The position numbers were made by a program, and so were the translations under genes. This document shows positions 37,899 to 47,997 of a DNA stretch of 64,000 bases, piece by piece (the first letter of the stretch is position 1; every line of letters starts with the position of its first letter). The stretch comes from Aureimonas ureilytica. Its GTDB lineage: Bacteria > Pseudomonadota > Alphaproteobacteria > Rhizobiales > Rhizobiaceae. The notes under the pieces are model-generated. The model did not search any database, was not told the origin of the DNA, and was given only the letters and a program-made list of their open reading frames with translations. The DNA is taken from contig NZ_LDQA01000021.1 in the NCBI RefSeq assembly GCF_001475935.1, positions 1-64,000 of the forward strand. The letters run 5' to 3'.

Positions 37899-38324
37899 AA
37901 GCGGGCACTCTGATGCGATGCCGCGCCGAGACGATACGCCTCGACGTGATCCAGCGCACTTAGTATGTCAGCCTAACTATCTCGTCCAGACGCCGCTTCT
38001 TAGCCGGGAGACGTTTTGGGGAGCAGCGCCGTCCAAGGCACCTCTCTCGAAGGCGTCCGACTGCCGCCGAGTATTTCGGGCGGGCGAGCCCATGCTCGCT
38101 CTCCAACCTCGATCTTGCCCTCGCGCGATCATGCTCTCCGCCGCTTTGGAACCTCGGCTTCCTAACGCGAGGCCACGCGGAGCAGGGCCAACTCGCGGCT
38201 TTGTCGGCTGAGCCTGACGATCACGCCCTCGGCGCGCGGCAGCGAACGCAGACGCGCGAAACCCGGCGACTTTCACGCTCGCCCGTGCATATTGAGGCGC
38301 ATCGGGGACGATGCGGGGGCGCAG
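37899..38324. other. Divergent intergenic region
   Basis: About 425 bp between the membrane-protein gene and the LacI-type gene. Open frames cross it on both strands, but none has a ribosome site with a recognisable product. Promoters for both genes must lie here. Confidence 0.45.
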
Positions 38325-39398
38325 ATGAGCGAGGGGGAGGCCGTGGGCGATCCGGCCCGCGACGAGGAAGCGAGTCGGCAGGGCGCGCCGACCTTGAGCG
38401 ATGTGGCGCGTGCCGCCGGCGTCAGCCTCGCCACGGCCGACCGTGTTCTCAATCGCCGGCCGGGCGTGCGCCTCGCCACCGTCGAGAAGGTCGAGGCGGC
38501 CATGGCGGCGCTGCGTTTCGAGCGCCATCCGGGCGCGGCTGCCCTGGCGCGGCGGGCGCGCTTTCGCGTGGCGGCGCTTCTGCCGCGCGGCGGCAATCCG
38601 TTCATCCGCTGCCTCCGGGAGGAGTTGGAGCGCGCCGCGCGCCGGCCCGCCAACCGCGCGCTGGCGCTGGAGCCGGCCGATGTCGATACGTTCGACGCCC
38701 ATGGCTTTGCCGGCGAGATCGCCCGCGCCAGCCAAAGCCATGACGCGATCCTCGCCGTCGGCCTCGACGATCCGGCCGTGGGGGAGGCCATCGACGCGGC
38801 CACGGCGCGCGGCGTGCCGGTCGTCACGCTCGTTTCCGACGTGCCGGGTTCCAGCCGCGCGCGCTATGTCGGCATCGACAATCGCGCCGCCGGCCGCGTC
38901 GCCGCCGCGCTCACCGGGCGCTTCGCGGGGCCGGAGCCGCGCTCGGTCGCCGTTCTACTCGGCTCGCGTGCGCTGCGGGATCATCACGACCGGCTGGACG
39001 GGTTTCAGGAAACGCTCGCCGCCCGCTTTCCCGCACTGACCCTTTCGGCCGTCCTGGAAGGGCAGGACGACCCCGACGCGGTGCACGCCGCCATGCGCCG
39101 CTTCTTGGGCCGCTCGCCCCCGCCCGCCGCCGTCTATAGCGCCGGGGCGGGCAATGCGGGGCTGGTCGCGGCCCTGTCGGACTTCGACCTGCGCCCGCTC
39201 GTGATTGCCCATGAGCTGACGGCCGAAACCCGCCCCTTGATCGAAAGCGACGCGATCGACGCCTTGATCGTGCAGGACCCCGGCCACGAGGCGCGCTCGG
39301 CGCTGCGCGCGCTCTCGGCGGCCTTGACCGGCACGAGGCTGGACGAGGCGCAGGAGCGCATCCGCATCGAAATCCTGCTCAAGGACAATCTGCCCTGA
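38325..39398 (+). CDS. LacI-family transcriptional regulator
   Basis: Regulator of 357 residues. The LacI helix-turn-helix reads [20 protein letters not shown] followed by the hinge region; a sugar-binding-protein-like core follows ([15 protein letters not shown] to [18 protein letters not shown]). It stands 94 bp upstream of xylA on the same strand, so xylose-related control is a reasonable inference. The core resembles regulators of the ribose/xylose-binding type. ATG 38325 has a G-rich site upstream; a TTG at 38292 could add 11 residues. Confidence 0.88.
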   Translation: MSEGEAVGDPARDEEASRQGAPTLSDVARAAGVSLATADRVLNRRPGVRLATVEKVEAAMAALRFERHPGAAALARRARFRVAALLPRGGNPFIRCLREELERAARRPANRALALEPADVDTFDAHGFAGEIARASQSHDAILAVGLDDPAVGEAIDAATARGVPVVTLVSDVPGSSRARYVGIDNRAAGRVAAALTGRFAGPEPRSVAVLLGSRALRDHHDRLDGFQETLAARFPALTLSAVLEGQDDPDAVHAAMRRFLGRSPPPAAVYSAGAGNAGLVAALSDFDLRPLVIAHELTAETRPLIESDAIDALIVQDPGHEARSALRALSAALTGTRLDEAQERIRIEILLKDNLP

Positions 39399-39492
39399 CC
39401 CACCCAAAGCGATTGCGCTCGCGCCCAGAACTGAGGTACGTAGCTCAGCCATGGGGCGCGGCCTTTTGCCGACGCCGGAGGTGAGGACCGCC

Positions 39493-40815
39493 ATGACCCA
39501 GGGCAACGGTTTCTTCGGGCTTGATTCCAGCGTGCGTTTCGAAGGGGAGGGGAGCACCAATCCTCTGGCCTTCCGCTTCTACGACAAGAACCGTCAGGTG
39601 ATGGGCCGGTCCATGGAAGACCAGCTCCGCTTCGCGATCTGCTACTGGCACTCCTTCACCTGGCCGGGCGGCGATCCGTTCGGCGGCGAGACCTTCAACC
39701 GCCCCTGGATGCGCCAGGGCGGCGATCCGCTGGCCAAAGCCAAGGAAAAGGCCGAGGTCGCCTTCGAGCTGTTCCGCATTCTCGACGCGCCCTTCTTCTC
39801 CTTCCATGACGTGGACGTGGCGCCCGAGGGCGAGACGCTGGCCGAGTCCATCAAGAATCTCAACGAGATCGCCGACATCTTCGAAGAGAAGATGAAGACG
39901 CATCGCACGCGCCTTCTCTGGGGCACGGCGAACCTCTTCTCGAACCGCCGCTACATGGCGGGCGCGGCGACGAACCCCGACCCGGATGTCTTCGCCTATG
40001 CCTGCGGTCAGGTGAAGGCGGCGATCGACGTCACGCATCGTCTGGGCGGCGAGAACTATGTCTGCTGGGGCGGGCGCGAAGGCTACGAGACGCTCCTCAA
40101 CACCGACATGAAGCGCGAGTTGGACCAGCTCGGCCGCTTCCTCTCCATGCTGGTCGAGTACAAGCACAAGATCGGCTTCAAGGGCCCGATCCTGATCGAG
40201 CCCAAGCCCAAGGAGCCCTCGAAGCACCAGTACGATTTCGACACGGCGACCGTGTTCGGCTTCCTTCAGAAGTACGATCTCGTGAAGGACGTGAAGCTCA
40301 ATCTGGAGCAGAACCACGCGATCCTGGCCGGCCATTCCTTCGACCACGAAGTGAAGCTCGCCTATGCCAACGATCTGTTCGGCTCGCTCGACATCAATCG
40401 CGGCGACGATCTCCTGGGCTGGGATACCGACCAGTTCGCGATGGACGTCAAGGAAATGACGCTCGTCTTCCATGAGATGCTGAAGCATGGCGGCTTCTCG
40501 ACGGGCGGCCTCAACTTCGACGCCAAGATCCGCCGCCAGTCGATCGACCCGCAGGATCTCGTGATCGCGCATGTCGCCTCGATGGACGCCTGCGCCCGCG
40601 CGCTTCTGTCGGCCGAGCGGATGCTCACCGACGGCGCGCTGGAGAAGCCGCTGGCGGATCGCTATGCCGGCTGGGACAAGGCCGAGAACCAAGCGATCCT
40701 CGCCGGGCAGTCGAGCTTCGAGGCGGTGGCCGAGCGCGGCCTCGGCCTTCAGCCGCAGCCCCGTTCGGGCCGCCAGGAATATCTCGAAGGCGTGGTGAAC
40801 CGCTACGTCTACTGA
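39493..40815 (+). CDS. xylA: Xylose isomerase
   Basis: Metal-dependent TIM-barrel enzyme of 440 residues that converts D-xylose to D-xylulose. [18 protein letters not shown] holds the catalytic His-Asp pair, [18 protein letters not shown] and [16 protein letters not shown] the metal ligands, and [18 protein letters not shown] a further ligand block. The length is that of the 440-residue class II type. The ATG at 39493 follows GGAGGTGAGG. No xylB is adjacent. A strong terminator follows, so it ends its transcript here. Confidence 0.95.
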   Translation: MTQGNGFFGLDSSVRFEGEGSTNPLAFRFYDKNRQVMGRSMEDQLRFAICYWHSFTWPGGDPFGGETFNRPWMRQGGDPLAKAKEKAEVAFELFRILDAPFFSFHDVDVAPEGETLAESIKNLNEIADIFEEKMKTHRTRLLWGTANLFSNRRYMAGAATNPDPDVFAYACGQVKAAIDVTHRLGGENYVCWGGREGYETLLNTDMKRELDQLGRFLSMLVEYKHKIGFKGPILIEPKPKEPSKHQYDFDTATVFGFLQKYDLVKDVKLNLEQNHAILAGHSFDHEVKLAYANDLFGSLDINRGDDLLGWDTDQFAMDVKEMTLVFHEMLKHGGFSTGGLNFDAKIRRQSIDPQDLVIAHVASMDACARALLSAERMLTDGALEKPLADRYAGWDKAENQAILAGQSSFEAVAERGLGLQPQPRSGRQEYLEGVVNRYVY

Positions 40816-40839
40816 TCCCGCCTTCGGGTGAGCGTACCG

Positions 40840-40868
40840 GGCCGGGCGGACTTTCCGCCCGGCCTTTT
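40840..40868 (+). terminator. Rho-independent terminator of xylA
   Basis: GGCCGGGCGG and CCGCCCGGCC pair perfectly around a 5-nt loop and are followed by TTTT. Confidence 0.9.
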
Positions 40869-40954
40869 CGCGTTTGGAAGGCGCGGCCATGCGCGGCTTG
40901 ACGATGGCGGCGGACCGGGCCCACATCGAAGCCAACCCAGCGCGACGGACCCTC

Positions 40955-41680
40955 ATGGCTCGAATCGGATATGCCCGTGTCAGCACCGCCGATCAGGACC
41001 TGACGCTTCAGGTCGAGCGGCTGAAGGCGGCCGGCTGCATGATCATCCGGTCGGAAAAGCAGTCCGGCAAATCCCGAACCGGGCGCGACGAGCTGGAAAC
41101 GATCCTCCAGTTCCTGCGCGAGGGCGATGAGCTGGTCGTGGTGCGTCTCGACCGGCTGGGCCGATCGACGCGGGACGTGCTCAACATCGTCCACGATCTC
41201 GACCAGGCCGGCGCGTCCCTGCGCGTGCTCGACCCCGAACTCACCACGAGCGGCGATCTCGGCCGGCTGGTGGTCACCGTGCTCGGCATGGTGGCCGAGA
41301 TGGAGCATCGCTTCATTCTGGAGCGCCAGCGGGCGGGCATTGAGGCGGCCAAGGGGCGCGGCGTCTACAAGGGCCGCCCGCGTACCGCGCCCAACGAGGA
41401 AATCCGCCGCCGCCGCGCCACCGGCATGGGCGTGACCGAGATCGCCCGCGCGCTGAAGGTCTCGCGCATGACGGTCTATCGTGCGCTGTCGCCGGGCGAC
41501 GGGGCAGAGGCGTCTGCCACTGATCCGACTGAAAAGCCCGCGATTGCCGCGCCAAAATCGGGCAAGCCGAAGGCTGAGGTTCCGAGCGCCAAGGCCAAAC
41601 CCGAGACCGCCGAGCCCCGCGCGGCGGGCAAGCCAGCCACCCGAGGCATGCGCCGGCCTGCGTCGCGATCGTCGAAATAG
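40955..41680 (+). CDS. Serine recombinase/resolvase with extended C-terminus
   Basis: Site-specific recombinase of about 241 residues. MARIGYARVSTADQDLTLQ contains the nucleophilic Ser10; the catalytic Arg residues are in VVVRLDRLGRSTRDVLNI and the RAGIEAAKGRGVYKGR segment leads to a helix-turn-helix (GVTEIARALKVSRMTVYRAL). A further tail of about 60 residues is rich in Pro, Ala and Lys and is not part of the family. In-frame ATG 40889 with GGAAGG upstream could be the true start, adding 22 residues. No transposase or res-like repeats are seen around it, so it may be a domesticated invertase or a mobile-element remnant. Confidence 0.85.
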   Translation: MARIGYARVSTADQDLTLQVERLKAAGCMIIRSEKQSGKSRTGRDELETILQFLREGDELVVVRLDRLGRSTRDVLNIVHDLDQAGASLRVLDPELTTSGDLGRLVVTVLGMVAEMEHRFILERQRAGIEAAKGRGVYKGRPRTAPNEEIRRRRATGMGVTEIARALKVSRMTVYRALSPGDGAEASATDPTEKPAIAAPKSGKPKAEVPSAKAKPETAEPRAAGKPATRGMRRPASRSSK

Positions 41681-41876
41681 GCGCGGTCTCGCAGACCTCG
41701 CGCAGTTTGCCGTTGATGGTGCTACAAAAAGGCCGGTGCGCATCCGCGCTTTCTGCTAGAGGGCGCGTCAGGCGAGCGGAGCCCCGACCGCCTGAAGAGC
41801 GCCTGATGGTACGAACCCCGGAACATCCGGCCGTCCGCAGCTTTCTTCTCTCCAGCGAACCCAAGGAGACGCGACC

Positions 41877-42158
41877 ATGCTGACCGAAGCCAAGACCGAC
41901 GAAATCTCCGAAAAGATCGCCGCGATCTTTCAGGGGATGGAACTGGACGATGTGGCCGGCATCCTGAAGATCCAGCTCGCGATGCTGGTAACGCAGGGCA
42001 CCGACGACGCCGACGCCGCCATGGAATTCCTCGACGAAATCTATGAGGACGTCGAGCAGATGGTCGAGTCCTTCCCCTTCGGCGAAGAAGGGGACGAGGA
42101 TGAGGAAGACGAAGAAGACGAAGACGACGACAAGGACGGCAAGCCTTCGGCCAACTGA
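41877..42158 (+). CDS. Small, very acidic cytoplasmic protein
   Basis: Protein of 93 residues. The first 60 residues are helical (TDEISEKIAAIFQGMELDDV, then AAMEFLDEIYEDVEQM). The last 25 are an almost unbroken Asp/Glu run ending in DKDGKPSAN. The start at 41877 has AAGGAG about 10 nt upstream. I do not recognise a family. The acidic tail suggests binding to basic proteins or metal, which is only a guess. A hairpin terminator lies 90 bp downstream. Confidence 0.75.
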   Translation: MLTEAKTDEISEKIAAIFQGMELDDVAGILKIQLAMLVTQGTDDADAAMEFLDEIYEDVEQMVESFPFGEEGDEDEEDEEDEDDDKDGKPSAN

Positions 42159-42246
42159 GGCCGCGCGCCGCCCGACGCGCTCGCCGGAGGCCGGACTGCG
42201 CGGCCCTGGCGGCGAAGCGTCGAGTTCTTTCGAGCCATGAGATTTC

Positions 42247-42278
42247 AAACGGGGCGGCCCATAGAGCCGTCCCGTTTT
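42247..42278 (+). terminator. Rho-independent terminator after the acidic protein gene
   Basis: AAACGGGGCGGC pairs with GCCGTCCCGTTT with one wobble and a T run. Confidence 0.8.
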
Positions 42279-42388
42279 GCGTTTAGGCCAAGCCTCAGCG
42301 AAACGGATGCGGAAGGCTTGCAGCCGCGCGAGGGAACCGGCGCGCCGAGTGCGGGCTTTTGCTTCATGCTCTCGGGAGGATGGACGCG

Positions 42389-43864
42389 ATGTACGAGGTT
42401 CGGCTCGACCACCCCGCCGATTTCGATGGCTGGCGCGAAGCCGCCCGCCGCGCCCTGGCGCTGAATGTCCCGCCCGAAGAGTTGAGCTTCACGGTGGGCG
42501 AGGGGCCGGCCGGCCTTTTCGCCGAGCCCTTGCCCGACGCGCCCGCCGATGCGCCGGGTTTCTCCGTGCCCCGCAGCTTCCCCGATCTGGCAGTGAAGCT
42601 CGTCTGCCATGCCGACCCGGAGCGCTTCGCATTCGCCTATCGCCTGCTCTGGCGTCTGCAACGCGAGAAGGGGCTTCTGGAGATCGCTGCCGACCCCGAC
42701 ATCGCCCGCGCGCACGAGATGGAAAAGGCCGTGCGCCGCGACAGCCACAAGATGAAGGCCTTCCTGCGCTTTCGCGAGGTCGGAACCGAAGAGGGGAGGC
42801 CTGTCTATATTGCCTGGTTCGAGCCCTTCCATCATGTGGTGGAACTGACCGCGCCCTTCTTCATGCGCCGCTTCCCCGGCATGATCTGGACCATCCTGAC
42901 ACCCCAGCGCTCGGTGCATTGGGATGGCGCGGAAATGACCTTCGCGCCCGGCGCGGACCCCTCGCAGAAGCCGGCCGAGGATGCGGTGGAGGCGCTCTGG
43001 CTCACCTATTACCGCTCGATCTTCAACCCCGCGCGGCTGAAGGTGAAGGCGATGCAGGCCGAGATGCCGAAGAAATACTGGCACAACCTGCCCGAGGCCG
43101 TCTTGATCGAACCCTTGATCCGGGGCGCGGAAGAGGCATCGCGCCGCATGATCGAAACCGCGCCGACCCTGCCGAGTTTGCGTCACGAGAGAGCGATGGA
43201 GCGTGGCGAGATGGCAAGAACAGCGAAGGTGCCCGCCTTCAACGGCTTCAACAAGCCGCCGGAGGATCTGGACGAAGCGCGCGAACAGGCGCGCCATTGC
43301 AAGGCCTGCCCGCTCTGGGAGCCCGCGACGCAAACCGTTTTCGGCATGGGGCCGGCCGATGCGCCCGTCATCTTCGTCGGCGAACAGCCGGGCGATCAGG
43401 AGGATCTGGCGGGCGAGCCCTTCATCGGCCCGGCCGGCAAGGTCTTCGACGCCGCGCTGGCCGCTGCCGGCATCGACCGGGCCCAAGCCTACGTCACCAA
43501 TGCCGTGAAGCATTTCAAGTTCGAGCCGCGCGGCAAGCGGCGCATCCACGCCAAACCGAACATGGGTGAGATCAAGGTCTGCCGCTGGTGGCTGGAGCAG
43601 GAGCGCGAGCTGATCCGCCCCCGGCTGATCGTGGCGCTCGGCGCGACCGCGGCGGCCTCCGTGCTCGGCCATAGCGTGACGATCCGCGACACGCGCTCGC
43701 GCCTCATCGACCTGCCCGATGGCGCGACGAAACTGCTCGTCACCGTCCACCCCGCCTATATCCTGCGCCTGCCGGACCCCGAGGCGCAACGCCGCGAAAC
43801 GCTGGCTTTCGAGGAGGATATGGGGCGCGTGAAGGCCGAGGTTCCGGAAATCGCCCTCGGCTGA
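42389..43864 (+). CDS. DUF4130 - UdgX uracil-DNA glycosylase fusion
   Basis: Fusion of 491 residues. Residues 1 to about 250 form the DUF4130 'probable DNA metabolism' domain (FEPFHHVVELTAPFFMRRFPG, YWHNLPEAVLIEPLI). From about 285 a family 4/5-like uracil-DNA glycosylase follows: FeS cysteines in ARHCKACPLW and VCRWWLEQE, motif GEQPGDQED at 331-339, and HPAYILR near 454. It carries the KRRIH loop (383-387) diagnostic of UdgX, whose His (here His387) is known to form a covalent bond to the abasic sugar after uracil removal. Start set by GGGAGGA 9 nt before ATG 42389. Flanked by terminators, so monocistronic. Confidence 0.93.
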   Translation: MYEVRLDHPADFDGWREAARRALALNVPPEELSFTVGEGPAGLFAEPLPDAPADAPGFSVPRSFPDLAVKLVCHADPERFAFAYRLLWRLQREKGLLEIAADPDIARAHEMEKAVRRDSHKMKAFLRFREVGTEEGRPVYIAWFEPFHHVVELTAPFFMRRFPGMIWTILTPQRSVHWDGAEMTFAPGADPSQKPAEDAVEALWLTYYRSIFNPARLKVKAMQAEMPKKYWHNLPEAVLIEPLIRGAEEASRRMIETAPTLPSLRHERAMERGEMARTAKVPAFNGFNKPPEDLDEAREQARHCKACPLWEPATQTVFGMGPADAPVIFVGEQPGDQEDLAGEPFIGPAGKVFDAALAAAGIDRAQAYVTNAVKHFKFEPRGKRRIHAKPNMGEIKVCRWWLEQERELIRPRLIVALGATAAASVLGHSVTIRDTRSRLIDLPDGATKLLVTVHPAYILRLPDPEAQRRETLAFEEDMGRVKAEVPEIALG

Positions 43865-43877
43865 GAGGCGTCCCCCA

Positions 43878-43917
43878 ACGAAACGCGGCGGACGATCGCT
43901 CGCCCGCCGCGTTTCGT
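43878..43917. terminator. Bidirectional hairpin between the UdgX fusion and the chemoreceptor
   Basis: ACGAAACGCGGCGG and CCGCCGCGTTTCGT are perfect 14-bp arms between two convergent genes. Confidence 0.85.
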
Positions 43918-43949
43918 GTTCCGCTCGTCTGGCCGCGCGAGGCTGAGTG

Positions 43950-46118
43950 TCAGCCGCTCATCCGCTCGAAGCTGGAGTCGAGTTCGAGGTTGAAGCCTTC
44001 CTTCGTCGGAGCCTGGGGGGCGGCGGCGGGAGCGGCCTTGACCGTGGCGGGCGAGGTGAAGCCCTGCGCCATGGCCTGAAGCTCCCGCACATTGGCCTTG
44101 GCGCGAGCCGGAGCCTTGGCGCGCGGCTGGATGGCGGGTTGGTCGGCGCGGGGCGCGGCCGGGTGCGCGGCGATGCGGAAGAAACTGGCCCGCTCGGCCA
44201 GTCGGCGCGCCTCGCCCGACAGCTGCTCGGCCGTCACGGACATTTCGTTGGCCGCGCCGCTGGAAGCCTGCGTCACCTCGTCGAGCTGCGTCACGGCCGC
44301 GACCGTCTGCTGCGTCACCTGGTCGAGCTGCGTGATCGCTTGGTTGATCTGTTCCGCGCCGATATTCTGCTCGCGGCAGGCGGCGGAGATTTCGGCGACG
44401 AGTTCGGCCGTGCGCCGGATATCGGGCACGAGATTGCCCAGCATCGTGCCCGCTTCCTCGGCAACGCCCAGCGTGTCGCCGGACAAAGTGCCGATCTCCT
44501 GCGCGGCCAGCTGCGAGCGCTCGGCGAGCTTGCGCACTTCCGAAGCGACCACGGCGAACCCTTTGCCGTGCTGTCCGGCGCGGGCCGCCTCGATGGCCGC
44601 GTTCAAGGCCAGAAGATCGGTCTGGCGGGCGATTTCCTGCACCACGGAAATCTTCGCCGCGATGGTGCGCATGGCCACGACCGACTTCTGCACGGCCTCG
44701 CCGCTGCGCGCGGCATTGGTGGCCGCCATGGTGGCGATCTTCTCGGTCTGCGTGGCGTTCTCGGCGTTCTGGCGAATATTGGCGGCCATCTCTTCCATGG
44801 CGGCCGAAGCCTGTTCGGTGGCGGCGGCCTGCTCGCTGGCCCCCGACGACAGGCGCTGCGTGGTCGCGGCCTGCTGGGTGGAGCCGGCCGAAAGCTGCTC
44901 GGCCGTGACGGCGGCCTGGGTCGAGCCGGCGGCCACCTGCGCGGCGGAATTGTTCACGTCGGACGCGATCTCGGAGAGGTTCTCCACCATCTGGCCCATG
45001 GCGCGCTGGAGATCGGCGATCTCGTCCGTTCCCTTGGGATCGAGACGCTGCGTCAGGTCGCCCTGCGCGATGGCGTTGGCGAGCGTGACGGATCGACCAA
45101 GACCGCGCGAGATGGAGACCGCGATCCAGGTCGCGGCGGCCGCGCCGATCAGAATCGCGCCCACCAGCATCGAAAGGAGCCAGAAGCTCGTCGTGCTGTA
45201 AGAGGTCTTGGCTTCGGCCAAGGAGTCCTGCGTGATCCGATTGGCCTGCTCCACAGCCTTGTCGAGGCGCGCCAACAAGACATCGGCGACCGGCACCATC
45301 TCGTTCACCGTCATATCCTGGCTCTTCTGCATCCAGTTCTGCAGGCCGAGATCAGCTTGCTGGCGCAGCACCTGCGCCAGGTTCCTCCATTGCGCGCGCA
45401 TGTCCTCCACATCGGGCGCAAGCGAAGCGGGCAGGGCGGTCGCCAGATCGCGTGACAGCCGTTCGAAGTCAGCGCCAGCCGCATTCAGGGCGCCGCTCGA
45501 CGCGTCCATCGCCGCATCTTGGGTGAGGGCGACGGTCTGTAGGGCTTCAAGCTGCGCCGTTTTCGCGGCCAGCTTCACGGCATCGAGGGTCTCGCGCGCC
45601 GTTTCGTCCGCGCTCACGGCCTTCATACGAGCCTGCAGCGTTGCGAAGGAGCGTTCGAGGGAGGCCGCAAGAGGCTGGTAGGCGTTGACGGCCTTCGAGG
45701 CCAAAGCGACATCCGCATTCCCCGAAATCGGAAAGAGCTTCTGCGTGATGGTGCGGAACTTCTGCAGATCCGGTTCGACGGTCTGGAAAGACTGCCGATC
45801 CTGCGGCTGCATGGAAGCCAGCAGACGCTGCTGCGCCTCGTTCAACTTGTCCCAATTTCCGTCGAACAGCGTCTTCATCTTATCCACGAAGGCGGGGTCG
45901 CTGCTGTCCATCAACTGGCGCATGTTCAACGAGATGTCCGCCAAGGCGGCTTTGAAGTCTTTCGCGGCGCTGACCTGCACGAAAGGTCCATTGACGAAGT
46001 CGCCAAGCGTTTGATTGGATCGCTCGAGGCTGGCAAGCCCGAAGTAACCAATGCCGCCCGTCAAGACGAGGACAGCTCCAAAGCTTGCTGCAAGCTTTGT
46101 CTTAACGGAGATGCGCAT
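43950..46118 (-). CDS. Methyl-accepting chemotaxis protein (large)
   Basis: Chemoreceptor of about 722 residues. The first membrane segment is [21 protein letters not shown], then a long helical periplasmic domain of some 290 residues, a second membrane segment ([21 protein letters not shown]), HAMP, and a signalling hairpin with tip [19 protein letters not shown]. The end [17 protein letters not shown] is an acidic tail after an Ala/Pro-rich linker, possibly a tether for CheR/CheB. ATG 46118 is used; a TTG at 46124 has better ribosome-site spacing and would add two residues. Upstream DNA is AT-rich, with TTAAATTTATATAAG resembling a degenerate CtrA box. Confidence 0.9.
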   Translation of the reverse strand: MRISVKTKLAASFGAVLVLTGGIGYFGLASLERSNQTLGDFVNGPFVQVSAAKDFKAALADISLNMRQLMDSSDPAFVDKMKTLFDGNWDKLNEAQQRLLASMQPQDRQSFQTVEPDLQKFRTITQKLFPISGNADVALASKAVNAYQPLAASLERSFATLQARMKAVSADETARETLDAVKLAAKTAQLEALQTVALTQDAAMDASSGALNAAGADFERLSRDLATALPASLAPDVEDMRAQWRNLAQVLRQQADLGLQNWMQKSQDMTVNEMVPVADVLLARLDKAVEQANRITQDSLAEAKTSYSTTSFWLLSMLVGAILIGAAAATWIAVSISRGLGRSVTLANAIAQGDLTQRLDPKGTDEIADLQRAMGQMVENLSEIASDVNNSAAQVAAGSTQAAVTAEQLSAGSTQQAATTQRLSSGASEQAAATEQASAAMEEMAANIRQNAENATQTEKIATMAATNAARSGEAVQKSVVAMRTIAAKISVVQEIARQTDLLALNAAIEAARAGQHGKGFAVVASEVRKLAERSQLAAQEIGTLSGDTLGVAEEAGTMLGNLVPDIRRTAELVAEISAACREQNIGAEQINQAITQLDQVTQQTVAAVTQLDEVTQASSGAANEMSVTAEQLSGEARRLAERASFFRIAAHPAAPRADQPAIQPRAKAPARAKANVRELQAMAQGFTSPATVKAAPAAAPQAPTKEGFNLELDSSFERMSG

Positions 46119-46476
46119 AGACAATCGACCTCAGAAGTTAAATTTATATAAGACTTCAATACATAGTCGCATTGGTCCATTAATGTGCGGTGAATGCGCG
46201 CATGTTTGTGTAGCTATAATGGAATGCAATGAATTCTTAAGCATGGAATTTTTTATATTTGGTCGTCTATCTCGAGGCTTGAATCTCTCGACCGTCGAGG
46301 CCGTCCGGTGATGGGCGGAGCGGTTTCGATCATGTCCATGAAAACATTGTGGACGAGCGCGCCGGTGCGCTTTGAAAGCCCATCCCGATCCGCTAGATAA
46401 AATGATCCTGACAGGGTTGGGCTTTTCTGATCGTGGCGTGCCGCGCTCCTGACCCGTTTGCCGCAGAGGTTTAGCT
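46119..46476. other. AT-rich divergent promoter region
   Basis: About 350 bp between the chemoreceptor and the ATPase gene. Bases 46135-46270 are markedly AT-rich for this chromosome. No gene is supported; short open frames have no ribosome site. It likely holds both promoters. Confidence 0.5.
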
Positions 46477-47997
46477 TTGACCAAGGTCGCGGTCGATCTC
46501 GGAACCACCGCCACGGGCGAGCCGGCGGAGATGGATCTGGAGGAGCTTCTCTCGACCCGCCTTCTGGTGCAGGGCAATTCGGGCTCCGGCAAGTCGCATC
46601 TCTTTCGCCGCATTCTGGAGCAGAGCGCGGGCTGGGTGCAGCAGGCGATCATCGATCCCGAGGGGGACTTCGTGTCCTTCTCCGATCGCTTCGGCCATGT
46701 CGTGGTGGATGCCGATCGCACGCCGTCCGAGCTGGGGCGCATCGCCGCGCGCATTCGCCAGCACCGCGCCTCCGTGGTTCTCAATCTGGAAGGGCTCGAC
46801 GCCGAGGTGCAGATGAGCTGCGCCGCCGCCTTCCTGAACGGGCTGTTCGACGCCGACCGGCATCATTGGTTTCCCATGCTGATCGCCGTGGACGAGGCGC
46901 AGATCTTCGCGCCCTCCATGGCGGGCGAAGTGGCCGACGAGGCGCGGCGCATCTCGCTCGGCGCCATGACCAATCTCATGTGCCGTGGCCGCAAGCGCGG
47001 TCTGGCGGGCATGATCGCGACCCAGCGACTCGCCAAGCTCGCCAAGAACGTCGCCGCCGAAGCGTCGAACTTCCTGATGGGGCGCACCTTTCTCGACATC
47101 GACATGGCGCGCGCGGCCGATCTTCTGGGGCTCGACCGCCGGCAGGCCGAGCGCTTCCGCGATCTGGAGCCCGGCCATTTCGTGGCGCTGGGGCCGGCCT
47201 TGTCGCGCAAGCCGATCCCCGTGCGCATCGGCCCGGTCGAGACCGCCGGCCGGTCGGGGCGGCCGGTCCTGATGGCGCTTCCCGAGGCCAGCCCCGAGGC
47301 CATGGCGGACCTGATCTTCACGGCGGGCGAGAACGAGCCCGACATCCTGCCCGCGCCCGTCCGGCGCGAGCCGCTGCCGACGCGCGAGCTTCTGGAGCGT
47401 GTGGCGGCCAACCGCGCGAGCGCGCCCGCGCCCCTGCGCGAGGAAGAGGTGGCCGAGCCCGATCCGGTGGCCGAGGCCGAGCGGCAGGCTGTGGTGGATG
47501 CGATCTTCGCCGATCTGATGGCCGATCCCGAGGCCGCCTTCCGCCCCGTCCAGATGCTGTATCAGGACTTCATCACCCATTGCCGGCTGAAGCGCGTGGG
47601 CGATGGCGGGCTCGACATGGCGGGTTTTCGCCGTCGTCTGGCGCTGGCGCGCGCTGGTGTCGGCTCGGGCGGCGAGGACGAGGGCTGGGCCGAGGTCGTG
47701 CGCCGCTCCGAAGAACTGCCTGAGGATATGCAGGGCGTCTATCTCCTGCTCGCCAAGGCGGCGCGCGACGGCGAGCCCTGCCCGAGCGACGAGGTACTGG
47801 CGCGCGCCTATGGCAGCCATTCGCCCTCGCGGGGGCGTTTTCTGCTGACCTATATGTCGGAGCGCTTCTATATCGCCGCCGAGACGGATTTTCGCGGCAA
47901 CCGCGTCGTCTCCATCGCCGGCACGGACTGGCGCACGGGGGCGGGTCTGTCGGGCAAGCGCGTGCCGGGCACGACGCCGCGCATGCGCCGGGCCTAG
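46477..47997 (+). CDS. HerA/DUF87-type ATP-binding protein
   Basis: Cytoplasmic P-loop protein of 506 residues. Walker A is VQGNSGSGKSHLFRRIL and Walker B is MLIAVDEAQIFAP, and GMIATQRLAKLAKNV is the sensor-like segment, all as in HerA/FtsK-like helicase-translocases. The C-terminal 200 residues are variable and charged. HerA proteins pump DNA, usually with NurA, but no NurA is present. The start is a TTG at 46477 with GAGG upstream. Confidence 0.85.
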   Translation: MTKVAVDLGTTATGEPAEMDLEELLSTRLLVQGNSGSGKSHLFRRILEQSAGWVQQAIIDPEGDFVSFSDRFGHVVVDADRTPSELGRIAARIRQHRASVVLNLEGLDAEVQMSCAAAFLNGLFDADRHHWFPMLIAVDEAQIFAPSMAGEVADEARRISLGAMTNLMCRGRKRGLAGMIATQRLAKLAKNVAAEASNFLMGRTFLDIDMARAADLLGLDRRQAERFRDLEPGHFVALGPALSRKPIPVRIGPVETAGRSGRPVLMALPEASPEAMADLIFTAGENEPDILPAPVRREPLPTRELLERVAANRASAPAPLREEEVAEPDPVAEAERQAVVDAIFADLMADPEAAFRPVQMLYQDFITHCRLKRVGDGGLDMAGFRRRLALARAGVGSGGEDEGWAEVVRRSEELPEDMQGVYLLLAKAARDGEPCPSDEVLARAYGSHSPSRGRFLLTYMSERFYIAAETDFRGNRVVSIAGTDWRTGAGLSGKRVPGTTPRMRRA

